Origin: Acidobacteria subdivision 13 bacterium RH2 MAG17b
Lineage (GTDB): Bacteria; Acidobacteriota; Terriglobia; UBA7540
Direction of reading: 5' to 3'
Assembly (NCBI GenBank): GCA_002197525.1
Contig: NFUN01000118.1
Location: 1 to 50,937, forward strand
DNA length: 50,937 nt
Part shown: positions 34,435-43,187 of the stretch, in pieces
How positions within the stretch are numbered: position 1 is the stretch's first letter
Layout of the letters: every line of letters starts with the position of its first letter
Made by a program: the position numbers and the translations under genes
The notes under the pieces: generated by a model
What the model was told of the DNA's origin: nothing
The model's input: only the letters and a program-made list of their open reading frames with translations
The model's database searches: none

Positions 34435-37404
34435 TCAATGCCGCGCGGAGGTTCTTTCCTCGTGCAGTGCGATTTGTATTGCTTCGGCCAAGTGAATTGC
34501 CGGGCGGCCGGTAGCCTGGAATATCTGCTCCCGGCAACTGAACCCATCAGACACGATCAACGTGTCTGTAGAGGCGCGCCGCACGGCTGGCAGCAGCACT
34601 CTTTCCCCTACGGCCTGCGACACCGCGAATTTATCCTTTTCAAATCCAAACGGACCTGCCATCCCGCAGCAGCCAGTATCGGGCGATTGCAGGTCAGCGC
34701 CCATTTTCCGGAGCAACGCCTCCTCGTCATTCATTTTCATTATCGCCTTATGGTGGCAGTGACCGTGGAGGAGCACCTTTCTTCCTAGGCGCGGAGGCTG
34801 GTAGCCCGGCGAATGGCGCTCAAGAAATTCGCTGAGCAGGAAGGTCTGGCTTCGCAGCCGGTCAGCGCGCGCATCCGCCGGAAACAGACCACGCAGTTCA
34901 TCCCGAAAAACAGAGGCGCAGCTCGGTTCTAACACAACCACCGGCACGCCGGCGCTGATCGGATCACTCAAAACACGCATGATGCGTTGTAAGTATTCCT
35001 TCGCCATGTCGATCATGCCGAAATCGTACAATGGCCGTCCGCAGCAGAGATGCTGCTGAGGAACGGAGACTTTGAACCCAGCCTGTGAGAGCACTTCAAA
35101 GGCCGCGCGGCTCGTTTCAGGATGAAAATAGTTATTGAAGGTATCGGCCCACAAAATGACCTCTGTGCCCTGAGCGCCCCGCTCCGCTGACTCCTGCCAT
35201 TTCTCTTCTCCCACGCTGGGAACCAGGTTCTTTCGAGCCCACTGCTGAAAAGTCGAAGAAGAAAACCGGGGCATCTGCCGCTGCGGCGCCATGTGCAAAG
35301 CTCCCCGCATGATTTGGCTGAAACCTGGAGCATGGCTGAGGAAGTTGGCGACTCCAGGCGCAAACGCGGCCAGGCGTGCCCAGCGGTCAATCATGCCAAA
35401 AGCATAAGCGTGCAGCGGCCGGCTCCTGTTTTCGTAATAATGCGACAGGAACTCCGCTTTGTACGTCGCAATATCGACGTTGGTTGGGCATTCCGCTTTG
35501 CAGGCCTTACAGGAAAGACACAGGTCAAGCGCTTTCTTGACGTGTTCATCTTTCCAACCGTCGCGCACCACCTCGCCCTGAAGCATTTCAAAAAGCATAT
35601 GCGCGCGGCCACGAGTGCTATGAGATTCCTCGAGCGTCGCCATGTAACTGGGACACATCGAACCAGCATCGCGCTTGCGGCACGCCCCGATCCCAATGCA
35701 TCGGAGCGTAGCCTTGGCAAATGAACCTTCATCATCAGGAAACTTGAAATGGGTGCGCGGCTCAAGCGGCTTGTAATCAGCACCCAGCCGCAGATTTTCT
35801 GTGGGCAAGTAGGCGTCAACCACCTTGTGGGGATTCAGCTTATTGTCCGGATCCCAGGCCGATTTGAACTCGCGAAAAGCCTTCATAATCTCGGGCCCGA
35901 ACATCTTGGGAAGCAAGGCGGCACGAGCTTGCCCATCGCCGTGTTCACCAGAGAGCGAACCTCCGTAACCAACCACCAGGTCAGCCGCGCGATCGATAAA
36001 TTCAGCATAGTTGCGAATGCCCTGCTCGGTCAGGAAATCGAAGCTGACCTGCATGTGGATGCAACCGTGCCCAAAGTGCCCGTAGAACGCTCCTTCATAG
36101 TTGTATTCGTTCAGCAGCTTGCGTAGGTCGCGAAGGTAGGGGCCTAGCTTTTCGGGCGCTACCGCAGCATCGTCCCATCCCTCCCATCTGTACGGTGCAC
36201 CGGACGTAAAGAGAGCGCCGCGCGGTCCCGCCTCGCGTATGCGCCAGACCGCCTGCGCTTCACTTTGTGAGTAGAGCCGGATGCTGGGAGGGTCAGCCAG
36301 TTGCTTCAGGCGGTCGATGAGCCGCAAAGCAAGGTTCTGAGCCTGACCTGGGTCGTCGGAGCCGAATTCAACCAGCAAATAGCCGCGCCCTTCCGGAAAA
36401 AGATCAAGGTTGGCGGTTCCCTTCTTCCTCAGACCGTCGATGATGCTTGCTTCAAATCCCTCGAGTCCGATGGGTTTGAAGTCCAGGACTTCCGGAACGT
36501 GATCCGCTGCCAAGAACGCGTCTTCGTAACCAAGCCCGACCAGCGCTCTACATTGGGGGCTATGGACCAGTTTCACTTTGGCTTCGAGCACAATCGCACA
36601 GGTGCCTTCTGTACCTACCAGCGCACGCCCTACATGGAATCCTCTCTCGGTCAGCAATTCATCGAGGTTGTAGCCAGAGACCCGCCGGGGAATTTGTGGG
36701 AAACGCGCACGTATCAGTTCGCTGTACTGGTCCCGGATCGTCCGCAGTTTGGAGTAAATCTCGCCGTGGCGTCCTCCTTGATTAATTATGGATTCAAGCT
36801 CCTGCCCGCTTGTCGCGCCGACGGTCATCACCGTGCCGTCGTAAAGCAAGATCCGCAACTCTGCGACGTTATCAACCGTTTTGCCCCCGAGCAGGGAATG
36901 CGCGCCGCAGGAATTGTTGCCGATCATCCCGCCGATGGTGCATCGGCTATGCGTCGAAGGGTCAGGCGCAAAGGTCAACCGGTGCGTTTCCGCCTGGTTT
37001 CGCAGAATGTCCAGAACGACGCCCGGTTGAACCCGCGCAAATCTTTGCTCCGGATTGATCTCGATGATCTGATTCATGTACTTGGTAAAATCCAGCACCA
37101 CGGCCACATTGCAGCACTGCCCGGCCAGGCTCGTGCCAGCGCCCCGCGCTAGCACCGGCGCCCCGTACTTTCTGCAAGCAGCCACAGCGGCAATCACATC
37201 GCCGGCATCACGCGGGACCACCAAGCCGATGGGAATCTGGCGGTAATTTGATCCGTCCGCCGCATAAAGGGCGCGGCTCCCGCGATCGAACCGCACTTCG
37301 CCTTTCAGCGTTGTCTTTAGCTCGTTTTCCAGTTCGAGTGCTAGCCGGAAAGAGTCAACCGGTTTGGCATGTGAACTAGGCGGCAATTGAGTCGGTGTTT
37401 GCAA
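34435..37404 (-). CDS. FAD-binding and Fe-S 2-hydroxyacid oxidoreductase (YdiJ/D-lactate dehydrogenase-like)
   Basis: 989 residues, a fusion of a GlcD-type flavoprotein and a GlcF-type Fe-S protein. It starts at TTG after GAGGATAT. N-terminal PCMH FAD domain: PVLARGAGTSLAGQCCNVAV and SRCTIGGMIGNNSCG; then the FAD-oxidase C domain with GHFGHGCIHMQV and GGSLSGEHGDGQAR. Then two ferredoxin Cys motifs (CIGIGACRKRDAGSMCPSY, CLSCKACKAECPTN) and two CCG domains (CCGRPLYDFG, CCGMAGPFGFEKDK). Such enzymes oxidise D-lactate, D-2-hydroxyglutarate or glycolate and feed the quinone pool. Proximity to malate synthase and a serine-glyoxylate-type transaminase favours glycolate or a related hydroxyacid. Confidence 0.9.
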   Translation of the reverse strand: MQTPTQLPPSSHAKPVDSFRLALELENELKTTLKGEVRFDRGSRALYAADGSNYRQIPIGLVVPRDAGDVIAAVAACRKYGAPVLARGAGTSLAGQCCNVAVVLDFTKYMNQIIEINPEQRFARVQPGVVLDILRNQAETHRLTFAPDPSTHSRCTIGGMIGNNSCGAHSLLGGKTVDNVAELRILLYDGTVMTVGATSGQELESIINQGGRHGEIYSKLRTIRDQYSELIRARFPQIPRRVSGYNLDELLTERGFHVGRALVGTEGTCAIVLEAKVKLVHSPQCRALVGLGYEDAFLAADHVPEVLDFKPIGLEGFEASIIDGLRKKGTANLDLFPEGRGYLLVEFGSDDPGQAQNLALRLIDRLKQLADPPSIRLYSQSEAQAVWRIREAGPRGALFTSGAPYRWEGWDDAAVAPEKLGPYLRDLRKLLNEYNYEGAFYGHFGHGCIHMQVSFDFLTEQGIRNYAEFIDRAADLVVGYGGSLSGEHGDGQARAALLPKMFGPEIMKAFREFKSAWDPDNKLNPHKVVDAYLPTENLRLGADYKPLEPRTHFKFPDDEGSFAKATLRCIGIGACRKRDAGSMCPSYMATLEESHSTRGRAHMLFEMLQGEVVRDGWKDEHVKKALDLCLSCKACKAECPTNVDIATYKAEFLSHYYENRSRPLHAYAFGMIDRWARLAAFAPGVANFLSHAPGFSQIMRGALHMAPQRQMPRFSSSTFQQWARKNLVPSVGEEKWQESAERGAQGTEVILWADTFNNYFHPETSRAAFEVLSQAGFKVSVPQQHLCCGRPLYDFGMIDMAKEYLQRIMRVLSDPISAGVPVVVLEPSCASVFRDELRGLFPADARADRLRSQTFLLSEFLERHSPGYQPPRLGRKVLLHGHCHHKAIMKMNDEEALLRKMGADLQSPDTGCCGMAGPFGFEKDKFAVSQAVGERVLLPAVRRASTDTLIVSDGFSCREQIFQATGRPAIHLAEAIQIALHEERTSARH

Positions 37405-38155
37405 AATATCCTCGGGTCCAAGAAATACAAAGAAACGGACGGCGCTAAGTTGGGTTCGGCAAGACGCGGCTCTGAGCCGTCGCCCCTCTTCTTTTCGACG
37501 CGCGCGGCGTAGCTTGGAAGCGTTTTTAGCTCCTCGGCTGTAATACCAGGGTGGCCGGCGGGATTATCCCGGAAGTAAAAAACCAAGCGGCTGCCCAAGC
37601 GAAGCTGATGATGCCAAGAACGATAAACGACCCTCGCCACGTCACCAGCACAATCAACCCCGCAACCAGCGGCGGCGTGAGCGCATTGCCTAGCCGGGCA
37701 GTCGCATGCGTGACGCCCTGGGCGAACGCGCGTTTTCCCTCCGGCACCCAATCAGACATCGCCCGCGTGGCCGTCGGGAAAGTGGCGCCTTCGCCAAAGC
37801 CGAGCATGACGCGGGCGCAAAGCATGGTCGCAAGGCTGCCAACCAATCCAGTGAACAGCGTAGCGGCGGCCCAAATAACCGCGGATGCGGTCAGAGCCAG
37901 ACGAGCTCCAAACCGGTCGCTCACCCATCCTCCAATAAGCTGGAAGATCAGGTAAGGATAAGCGAACGCCGAAAATACAAGCCCGACCTCTGTATTCGTG
38001 AGATGAAGGTCGCGCTTGAAAACAGACGCGGCCATGCTCACGTTGACCCGGTCGATGTAGGTGATCCCATACATCAGGCAGATCAAAAAGAGCACAATCC
38101 AGGTTGCCGGGAATATTCGTGCGCGTACGTTTGCGCCAGACGATTCAGCGGACAT
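37405..38155 (-). pseudogene. Truncated and frameshifted MFS transporter (ACS family)
   Basis: The start at 38155 overlaps the end of the aminotransferase gene by 11 bp. The frame encodes six transmembrane helices of the anion:cation symporter branch (ITYIDRVNVSMAASVFKRDL, GGWVSDRFGARLAL, MLGFGEGATFPTATRAMSDW). At about 37575, in a run of six T, the conserved continuation moves to another frame (FYFRDNPAGHPGITAEELK). After about 60 more residues homology ends at the start of the next gene, so the C-terminal six helices are missing. Full members have about 430 residues. The T6 indel could be a sequencing error, but the deletion is independent of it. Confidence 0.75.
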
Positions 38156-39365
38156 CGATAGCCTTTTGCCTTGCGGAAGCCGCGGCAGGCTCACTCTTTC
38201 TAGCGGCTCGGGTAAGGGAATCGAGAGCCACCGTGACGCCACCCTGTTTGTGGGGCACACCCGCGAGTTGGAGGCCCATTTCGACTCCGCTCAGCGTTCC
38301 GGCCAGCATGAGATCGTTGAAGCTGCCGAGGTGTCCGATACGAAATATTTTACCTGCGAGTTTGGATAGGCCAGCTCCGAGCGACATGTCAAAATTATCG
38401 AGGATTACGCTTCGCAGCCGGTCTGCATCATGGCCCTCAGGCATAAAAACCGCGGTCAGCGAATTCGAGTATTCGCGAGGCTCCTCGCAAACGATTTCCA
38501 AGCCCCAAGCCCGCACCGCTGTCCGCGTTGCTTCCGCGTGGCGCTCATGCCGCCGGAAGACGTTGGGCAGTCCTTCCTCGTGCAGCATCAGGAGCGCCTC
38601 ACGCAAGGCATAGAGGAGGTTGGTGCCCGGCGTAAAGGGGAAAAACCCCATGCGGTTCGGCTTCAGCATCTCCTGCCAATCCCAATAGGACCGCGGCAAT
38701 TTAGCATTTTTGTTGGCGGCGAGCGCCTTTTCGGATACGGCGTTGAAGCTAAGGCCTGGAGGCAGCATCAGGCCCTTCTGCGAGCCGGCGACGGTGACGT
38801 CAACTTCCCATTCGTCGTGGCGATAATCAATGGATGCCAAAGAGGAAATCGTGTCCACGATGAGCAATGCCGGATGGCGGGCGCGATTCATGGCTTGGCG
38901 AATCCCGGCTACACGGCTGGTCACGCCCGTCGAGGTCTCATTGTGGACCACCATAACGGCTTTGATCGCATGGCGCTCATCCGAACCCAGCCGGGCTTCC
39001 ACTTCCGCAGGGTCAGCGCCCCTGCGCCAGTTGCCGGGCGCGTATTCAACCTTGATGCCGAACCTTTCCGCCACCTGCCGCCAGAGCTGCGAAAAGTGCC
39101 CCGTCTCGAACATGAGCACACGATCACCCGGAGAGAGCGTATTAACAATGGACGCCTCCCAGGCTCCGGTACCGGAAGCGGGATACGCAATCACGGGACC
39201 TGCTGTCTGGAAGACCGGCCGGAGGCCTTCGAGAACTTCCATGGCCAATTTGGCGAATTCGGGACCGCGGTGGTCGATAACCGGTTGATCCATGGCGCGC
39301 AGGACCCGGTCTGGAATGTTGGTAGGACCTGGGATTTGCAGAAAGTGCCGGCCTGTGTGAAGCAT
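38145..39365 (-). CDS. Serine-glyoxylate/alanine-glyoxylate aminotransferase-type class V enzyme
   Basis: 406 residues. PLP fold-type I class V: N-terminal IPGPTNIPDRVLRAM, AYPASGTGAWEASI for phosphate binding, VVHNETSTGVTS, DTISSLASID with the PLP-ring Asp, and the Schiff-base Lys in VAGSQKGLMLPPGL. The C-terminal RIGHLGSFNDLMLAGTLSGVE is typical of serine-glyoxylate transaminases. It would make glycine from glyoxylate using serine or alanine as donor. Overlaps the decayed MFS gene, which formerly may have imported a related substrate. Confidence 0.88.
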   Translation of the reverse strand: MLHTGRHFLQIPGPTNIPDRVLRAMDQPVIDHRGPEFAKLAMEVLEGLRPVFQTAGPVIAYPASGTGAWEASIVNTLSPGDRVLMFETGHFSQLWRQVAERFGIKVEYAPGNWRRGADPAEVEARLGSDERHAIKAVMVVHNETSTGVTSRVAGIRQAMNRARHPALLIVDTISSLASIDYRHDEWEVDVTVAGSQKGLMLPPGLSFNAVSEKALAANKNAKLPRSYWDWQEMLKPNRMGFFPFTPGTNLLYALREALLMLHEEGLPNVFRRHERHAEATRTAVRAWGLEIVCEEPREYSNSLTAVFMPEGHDADRLRSVILDNFDMSLGAGLSKLAGKIFRIGHLGSFNDLMLAGTLSGVEMGLQLAGVPHKQGGVTVALDSLTRAARKSEPAAASARQKAIDVR

Positions 39366-39420
39366 AGCTGTTTGACAGGATTGACTCGGATTCGCAGCGG
39401 ATTATGCGGGATCGAACTTA

Positions 39421-39548
39421 GGAGGCTGCTGAAAAAGTGTCTGGGACGTGTCATTCTGAGCGCAGCGAAGAATCTCAGCCTTTTCGCTAGTGGGAAAAAC
39501 AGATGCTTCGCTCAGCATGACAAAATCGGTTTTTTCAGCATGTTGTTA
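39421..39548. repeat. Intergenic palindromic repeat (GTCATTCTGAGCG type)
   Basis: Outer arms GCTGCTGAAAAAGTG / TTTTTTCAGCATGT, inner arms GTCATTCTGAGCGCAGCGAAG / CTTCGCTCAGCATGACA (read in pieces). The inner sequence belongs to a type common in intergenic DNA of several environmental phyla. It lies upstream of the aminotransferase gene; no gene is seen in 39366-39693. Confidence 0.6.
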
Positions 39549-39693
39549 GACGCGGCTGGATCCTCAAGCTCACGCGGATGCCAAGCCGTCCCCCAGCCAA
39601 CCCTGTATTCTCCTTTCGGTTTCGACGATCAAAATCTTTAACCGCGCGGCGGCGATCCTCCCGTACAGCCCGGATTCCGTCCTTGCGGCGGCA

Positions 39694-40776
39694 TCACTGA
39701 ACCTGATAGACCAGAATTTTAGATTCCACGTTTCCATGCTGCGGCACGGCGACATAGTAGCGGTTCAGCGGGCTGACAAGGATCCCGGTTTTTCCCATGG
39801 GTCCGGTTGATATCTTGCCGATAAGCGTGTAATGGTCAGGATCGCGCTGCTGAAACACGTCAACAAAACCTTCCGCGCACGGAACGTAGATGCGCTTGCG
39901 AACCGGGTCATAGGTCATATCGTCGGCGCCCTTCGAGATTGGCAACACGGCAACGGCCTTACCCTTCTCCGTGTCGAATACGTTCATCATTCCGCTGCGG
40001 CAGGCCACAAATAACCGGTGGTCAGCCTCGTCGAGCGCCATTGCCGCGTTGATGTCACCCTCAGTAACCGGCCACATCGCTACCACCGCGCGTTTGTTGC
40101 GGTCAATCACGCCAACCGCCCGCTTGTCCGTAACATTGATAAAAAGCAGCGGTCCTCGTCTTTCAAGCGCCATCTGTTCGAGGCGGTTGCCATTGATTTT
40201 GATGTCGCCGATGTGATCGCCTGTATCCGTATTCACAATGCTCAGCAAAGTGTAGTAGAGCTTGGCGTCCTTACCGCCGTTCGCGATGTAGAGGTAATGA
40301 GTCGCGGGGTCGTAACCGAGTGCGTCGGCGTCGGTCAGAAGCTTCACGGTTTTAAGCAAGCGGTAGGACGTTCCGTCATAGATGCGCAGCAAGCCGTCGG
40401 CGCCATCGCTAACGTAAATCCGGTTTATGCCGGGGCGGTAAAGCACGCCATGCGCCATCCCTATTCCACCAATGCTATGAAGGAATTTGCCGGATGGGAG
40501 TCTGTAGACCTCCACGGTCCCGTTATCTTCCGGCACCACGAACAGGCGTTGACCCTTAAGATCGAGTCCAAATCGATCGAAATGGCACGAGATGCTGGGT
40601 ATCCTTTCGGTGCTCACCGCCTGGGCTAATTGTTGGCTGCTCAGGTTAGGCTGGTGACACTTTACTTGGGGCATCTGGATGGTTTGGATCAATTTCAGAG
40701 GCGGGATCGCCGGGGCCGGGTATGCCGGCGCGAAGGCAAGCAGTACGAATAGCGAAAGGGCGGGTCTCTTTTTCAA
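39694..40776 (-). CDS. Exported YncE-like seven-bladed beta-propeller protein
   Basis: 360 residues from a TTG preceded by CTGGAGAC. A signal peptide (KKRPALSLFVLLAFAPAYPA) is followed by repeating propeller blades, for example HGVLYRPGINRIYVSDGADG, HYLYIANGGKD, NAAMALDEADHRLFVACRSG and RKRIYVPCAEGFVDVFQ. These resemble the YncE/surface-antigen type that binds DNA or ligands in the periplasm. Reaction unknown. Neighbouring IclR and NHL genes suggest a wider set of exported propellers in this genome. Confidence 0.8.
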   Translation of the reverse strand: MKKRPALSLFVLLAFAPAYPAPAIPPLKLIQTIQMPQVKCHQPNLSSQQLAQAVSTERIPSISCHFDRFGLDLKGQRLFVVPEDNGTVEVYRLPSGKFLHSIGGIGMAHGVLYRPGINRIYVSDGADGLLRIYDGTSYRLLKTVKLLTDADALGYDPATHYLYIANGGKDAKLYYTLLSIVNTDTGDHIGDIKINGNRLEQMALERRGPLLFINVTDKRAVGVIDRNKRAVVAMWPVTEGDINAAMALDEADHRLFVACRSGMMNVFDTEKGKAVAVLPISKGADDMTYDPVRKRIYVPCAEGFVDVFQQRDPDHYTLIGKISTGPMGKTGILVSPLNRYYVAVPQHGNVESKILVYQVQ

Positions 40777-40933
40777 TTTAGTCTCCAGAAGGCGTCTTAA
40801 CCTCGCGTTACAGCATTCAGAGGCGCGGAATCAGCGCCGCATTGGCTAAGGGCCGTGGCATGTTAATCCCCCTTCAGGAATGATGGGGGGTGCGGCCTAT
40901 TCCGCGCAGTGCGAGCGGCCATGCTTCCTCGCG

Positions 40934-41788
40934 CTACCGCATTTGCATAACAAGGCCGCTCTCTGAACCTCGCCGGCTCGCCGGGCGATAGCCTAGCGCC
41001 TCAGAGAGTCCGGCAGCGGCCTTAACTACGGCATTTGTCACAACTCCCATTCGGTCCCGGCCCAATCTACTAACCGGACCGGCAGTGCCGATGGCCGCCG
41101 TCGCTTGGCCGCTGCGATTTCTAACAGGCGCCGCCACGCACTTGAGCCCTTCCTCGAATTCCTCGTTATCGATCGCATAACCGCGTAGACGGATCTTCCG
41201 AAGTTCAGTCCCAAGCGCCTCAACCCGGATGATCGTATTCGCGGTCCTGCGCTCTAGCTTCTGAGCCAGCAGGTATTCCTCCATCTCTTTTTCCGGAAGA
41301 AAAGCCAGCAGCGCTTTCCCGAGGGACGTGCAATAAGCAGGAACATTGCGGCCAATCGTTGATGGCGTGAGCGTATGCCAGCTCTGCTCGTTAGCCAAGG
41401 AAATAACCTGACGGTTGCACAAAACGCCGAGGTGCGCCGTCTCATCCGTCTCCGCAACGAGTTGCTTCAAGAAAGGGCGGCAGACCTGCGTTACGTCCAT
41501 CCCCGCAACTGCGCTGGATTCCAATTCGAGAGCTTTTGATCCTAAACGGAACTTCCCGTCGCCCGGCTCCCGCCGCACATATCGATGGCGCTCGAGAACC
41601 ATGAGAATTCGATGGACAGTGCTTTTGGGAACCTTTAAGCTCCGGCTCAGGTCTGCAAGTTGACAGCCCTGCTGAGCGTCTGAAAGAACGTCCAAGATTC
41701 GGAACGCCCGGTCGAGTACGTTGATGCGGTAAGAATATCTCCGCTCCGGACTGGGGGCCAAACTCGCCGCGTTCTGACTGTCTTGCAT
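40934..41788 (-). CDS. IclR-family transcriptional regulator
   Basis: 284 residues from the ATG at 41788; starts at 41806 or 41830 would add a short N-terminal extension. N-terminal winged helix (ILDVLSDAQQGCQLADLSRS, then PKSTVHRILMVLERH with the recognition helix). The C-terminal GAF-like effector domain has TAHLGVLCNRQVISL, TSLGKALLAFLPE, and the signature YAIDNEEFEEGLKCVAAPV. Members sense small organic acids and regulate catabolic genes. It is divergent from the NHL propeller gene with a 166-bp shared region, so it probably regulates that gene and itself. Confidence 0.9.
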   Translation of the reverse strand: MQDSQNAASLAPSPERRYSYRINVLDRAFRILDVLSDAQQGCQLADLSRSLKVPKSTVHRILMVLERHRYVRREPGDGKFRLGSKALELESSAVAGMDVTQVCRPFLKQLVAETDETAHLGVLCNRQVISLANEQSWHTLTPSTIGRNVPAYCTSLGKALLAFLPEKEMEEYLLAQKLERRTANTIIRVEALGTELRKIRLRGYAIDNEEFEEGLKCVAAPVRNRSGQATAAIGTAGPVSRLGRDRMGVVTNAVVKAAAGLSEALGYRPASRRGSESGLVMQMR

Positions 41789-41797
41789 TATGGTACG

Positions 41798-41816
41798 TTG
41801 TCTCATTTGAGAACAA
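41798..41816. promoter_or_regulatory. Candidate IclR-type operator
   Basis: TTGTCTCATTTGAGAACAA has CTCA/TGAG inner and TTGT/ACAA outer arms with a one-base bulge. It lies just upstream of the preferred IclR start and in the region shared with the divergent NHL gene. Autoregulation is common in the family; assignment is by position and symmetry only. Confidence 0.35.
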
Positions 41817-41874
41817 GACTTTTTTATCACTACGGCATCGCCCTGTCAAGAAGCTTTCCCCGAATTTGCCCGCC

Positions 41875-41903
41875 TTGCATCGTCTCTGAGCTGGCTTTAC
41901 ACT
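41875..41903 (+). promoter_or_regulatory. Candidate promoter of the NHL propeller gene
   Basis: TTGCAT (41875-41880), 17-bp spacer, TACACT (41898-41903), about 50 bp upstream of the start codon. It matches sigma-70 spacing with moderate hexamers. Confidence 0.35.
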
Positions 41904-41954
41904 ACGCTTCATTAAAATCAGGATGGACAAATCGGCGCGGAGAGGGAAAAGGCC

Positions 41955-43064
41955 ATGAGAATCGGGAAGGCGGGGAGTGCGCACATAGTTGCAATCGCGA
42001 TAACGCTGGGCATGTCGCTGGCAGTCTTGGATCCATCGTCCTACATGGCTCAGTCCGGCGCGGGGCAGGCGATGGCTACACCCCGATTTAAGGTGGATCC
42101 ATCCTGGCCGAAACCTTTGCCCGGCCGTTGGGTTACGGGCGAGGTGGGAGGAACGTGCGTCGATGCGAACGATCACGTCTTCATCGTCAACCGGGACAAC
42201 TTGACCTCCGCCGAGAAGCAGAATGCGAAACCTGCGCCACCGGTGATCGAGTTTGACTCAGAGGGCGACATCGTTAACTCGTGGGGCAATCCCAACGTCC
42301 TTCCTAATGCGCCGCACGGCTGCTTCGTAGATGTCAAAGGCAACATCTGGATCGCCGGTAAAGCGGACGGAATTGTTCAGAAGTATACGCACGATGGCAG
42401 CAAACTGTTGCTCCAAATTGGGACTCGAGGAAAGTTTGATACCTCGGACGGCGCTATAAATGGCGCTGCGCTCAATTCAAGCCACACTCGGCTGAACGAA
42501 CCGGCAAGCGTGGCCGTTGATCCGGCCAATGGCGACGTCTACGTCGCCGATGGTTATGGCAACCGCCGGATCGCTGTCTTCGACCGCAACGGCAAATTCC
42601 TGCGGCAATGGGGCAGGCAAGGGACGTTGGCCGAGGACAAAGCGGGAGTGGGCGGCGCATTCCTCGGCAACGTGCATTGCGTGGTGCTGGGCAACGACGG
42701 GCTTGTCTACGTGTGCGACCGGCTGGGCGACCGCGTGCAAGTTTTCACCAAAATGGGCAAGTTCATAAGGAACATCTTCGTCAACCCGGCCGCCGGAGAA
42801 ATAATAGGCCGGGGCACGGCCTGGTGGCTGGCCTTTTCGCCGGACAAGGCTCAGAAGTTTATGTATGTCGCTGATGGCGGGGATGAAGCGATTTGGATTT
42901 TTGATCGAGCAACCGGCAAGGCCCTGTCGAGCTTCGGCCAGCCTGGCCACCAGGCAGGTGAATTCACCTTCCTCCATACGATCTCCGTGGATTTACACGG
43001 CAATCTGATCGCCGCAGAGACCATCGACGGACGGAGGGTGCAGCGCTTCCGCCTGCTGCCCTAA
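41955..43064 (+). CDS. Exported NHL-repeat beta-propeller protein (paralog of 2694-3797)
   Basis: 369 residues, ATG after GGAGAGGG. Signal peptide-like leader (RIGKAGSAHIVAIAITLGMS), then the propeller with blades NGDVYVADGYGNRRIAVFD, DGLVYVCDRLGDRVQVFTK and HGNLIAAETIDGRRVQRF. About two-thirds of residues match the protein at 2694, including the mature start FKVDPSWPKPLPGRWVTGEV. Unlike that copy it has no DUF4440 neighbours and lies opposite an IclR gene, suggesting different control of a duplicated function. Confidence 0.85.
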   Translation: MRIGKAGSAHIVAIAITLGMSLAVLDPSSYMAQSGAGQAMATPRFKVDPSWPKPLPGRWVTGEVGGTCVDANDHVFIVNRDNLTSAEKQNAKPAPPVIEFDSEGDIVNSWGNPNVLPNAPHGCFVDVKGNIWIAGKADGIVQKYTHDGSKLLLQIGTRGKFDTSDGAINGAALNSSHTRLNEPASVAVDPANGDVYVADGYGNRRIAVFDRNGKFLRQWGRQGTLAEDKAGVGGAFLGNVHCVVLGNDGLVYVCDRLGDRVQVFTKMGKFIRNIFVNPAAGEIIGRGTAWWLAFSPDKAQKFMYVADGGDEAIWIFDRATGKALSSFGQPGHQAGEFTFLHTISVDLHGNLIAAETIDGRRVQRFRLLP

Positions 43065-43080
43065 GCTACTGAGCTTCACA

Positions 43081-43140
43081 ACATGTGGTGACAACAAGCT
43101 CTGTAGCGGTAGCGTCTGGGCGCTGAGCGTGCGGCGGTTT
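43081..43140. repeat. Half of a MITE-like palindromic element
   Basis: ATGTGGTGACAACAAGC...CTGTAGCGG matches the left half of the elements at 7908 and 28512 (GTGACAAC and TGTAGCGG). No right terminal repeat is seen. It lies between the convergent NHL and cusA genes. Confidence 0.4.
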
Positions 43141-43187
43141 CGGGAATGAACGCTGAGATTGTCCGGCCCCGCCAGGGCCGGAGCGCT

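Noticed and set aside
38430-39641. 403-residue plus-strand open frame opposite the aminotransferase
   Set aside because: Shadow of the class V aminotransferase; no recognisable domain and no ribosome site.
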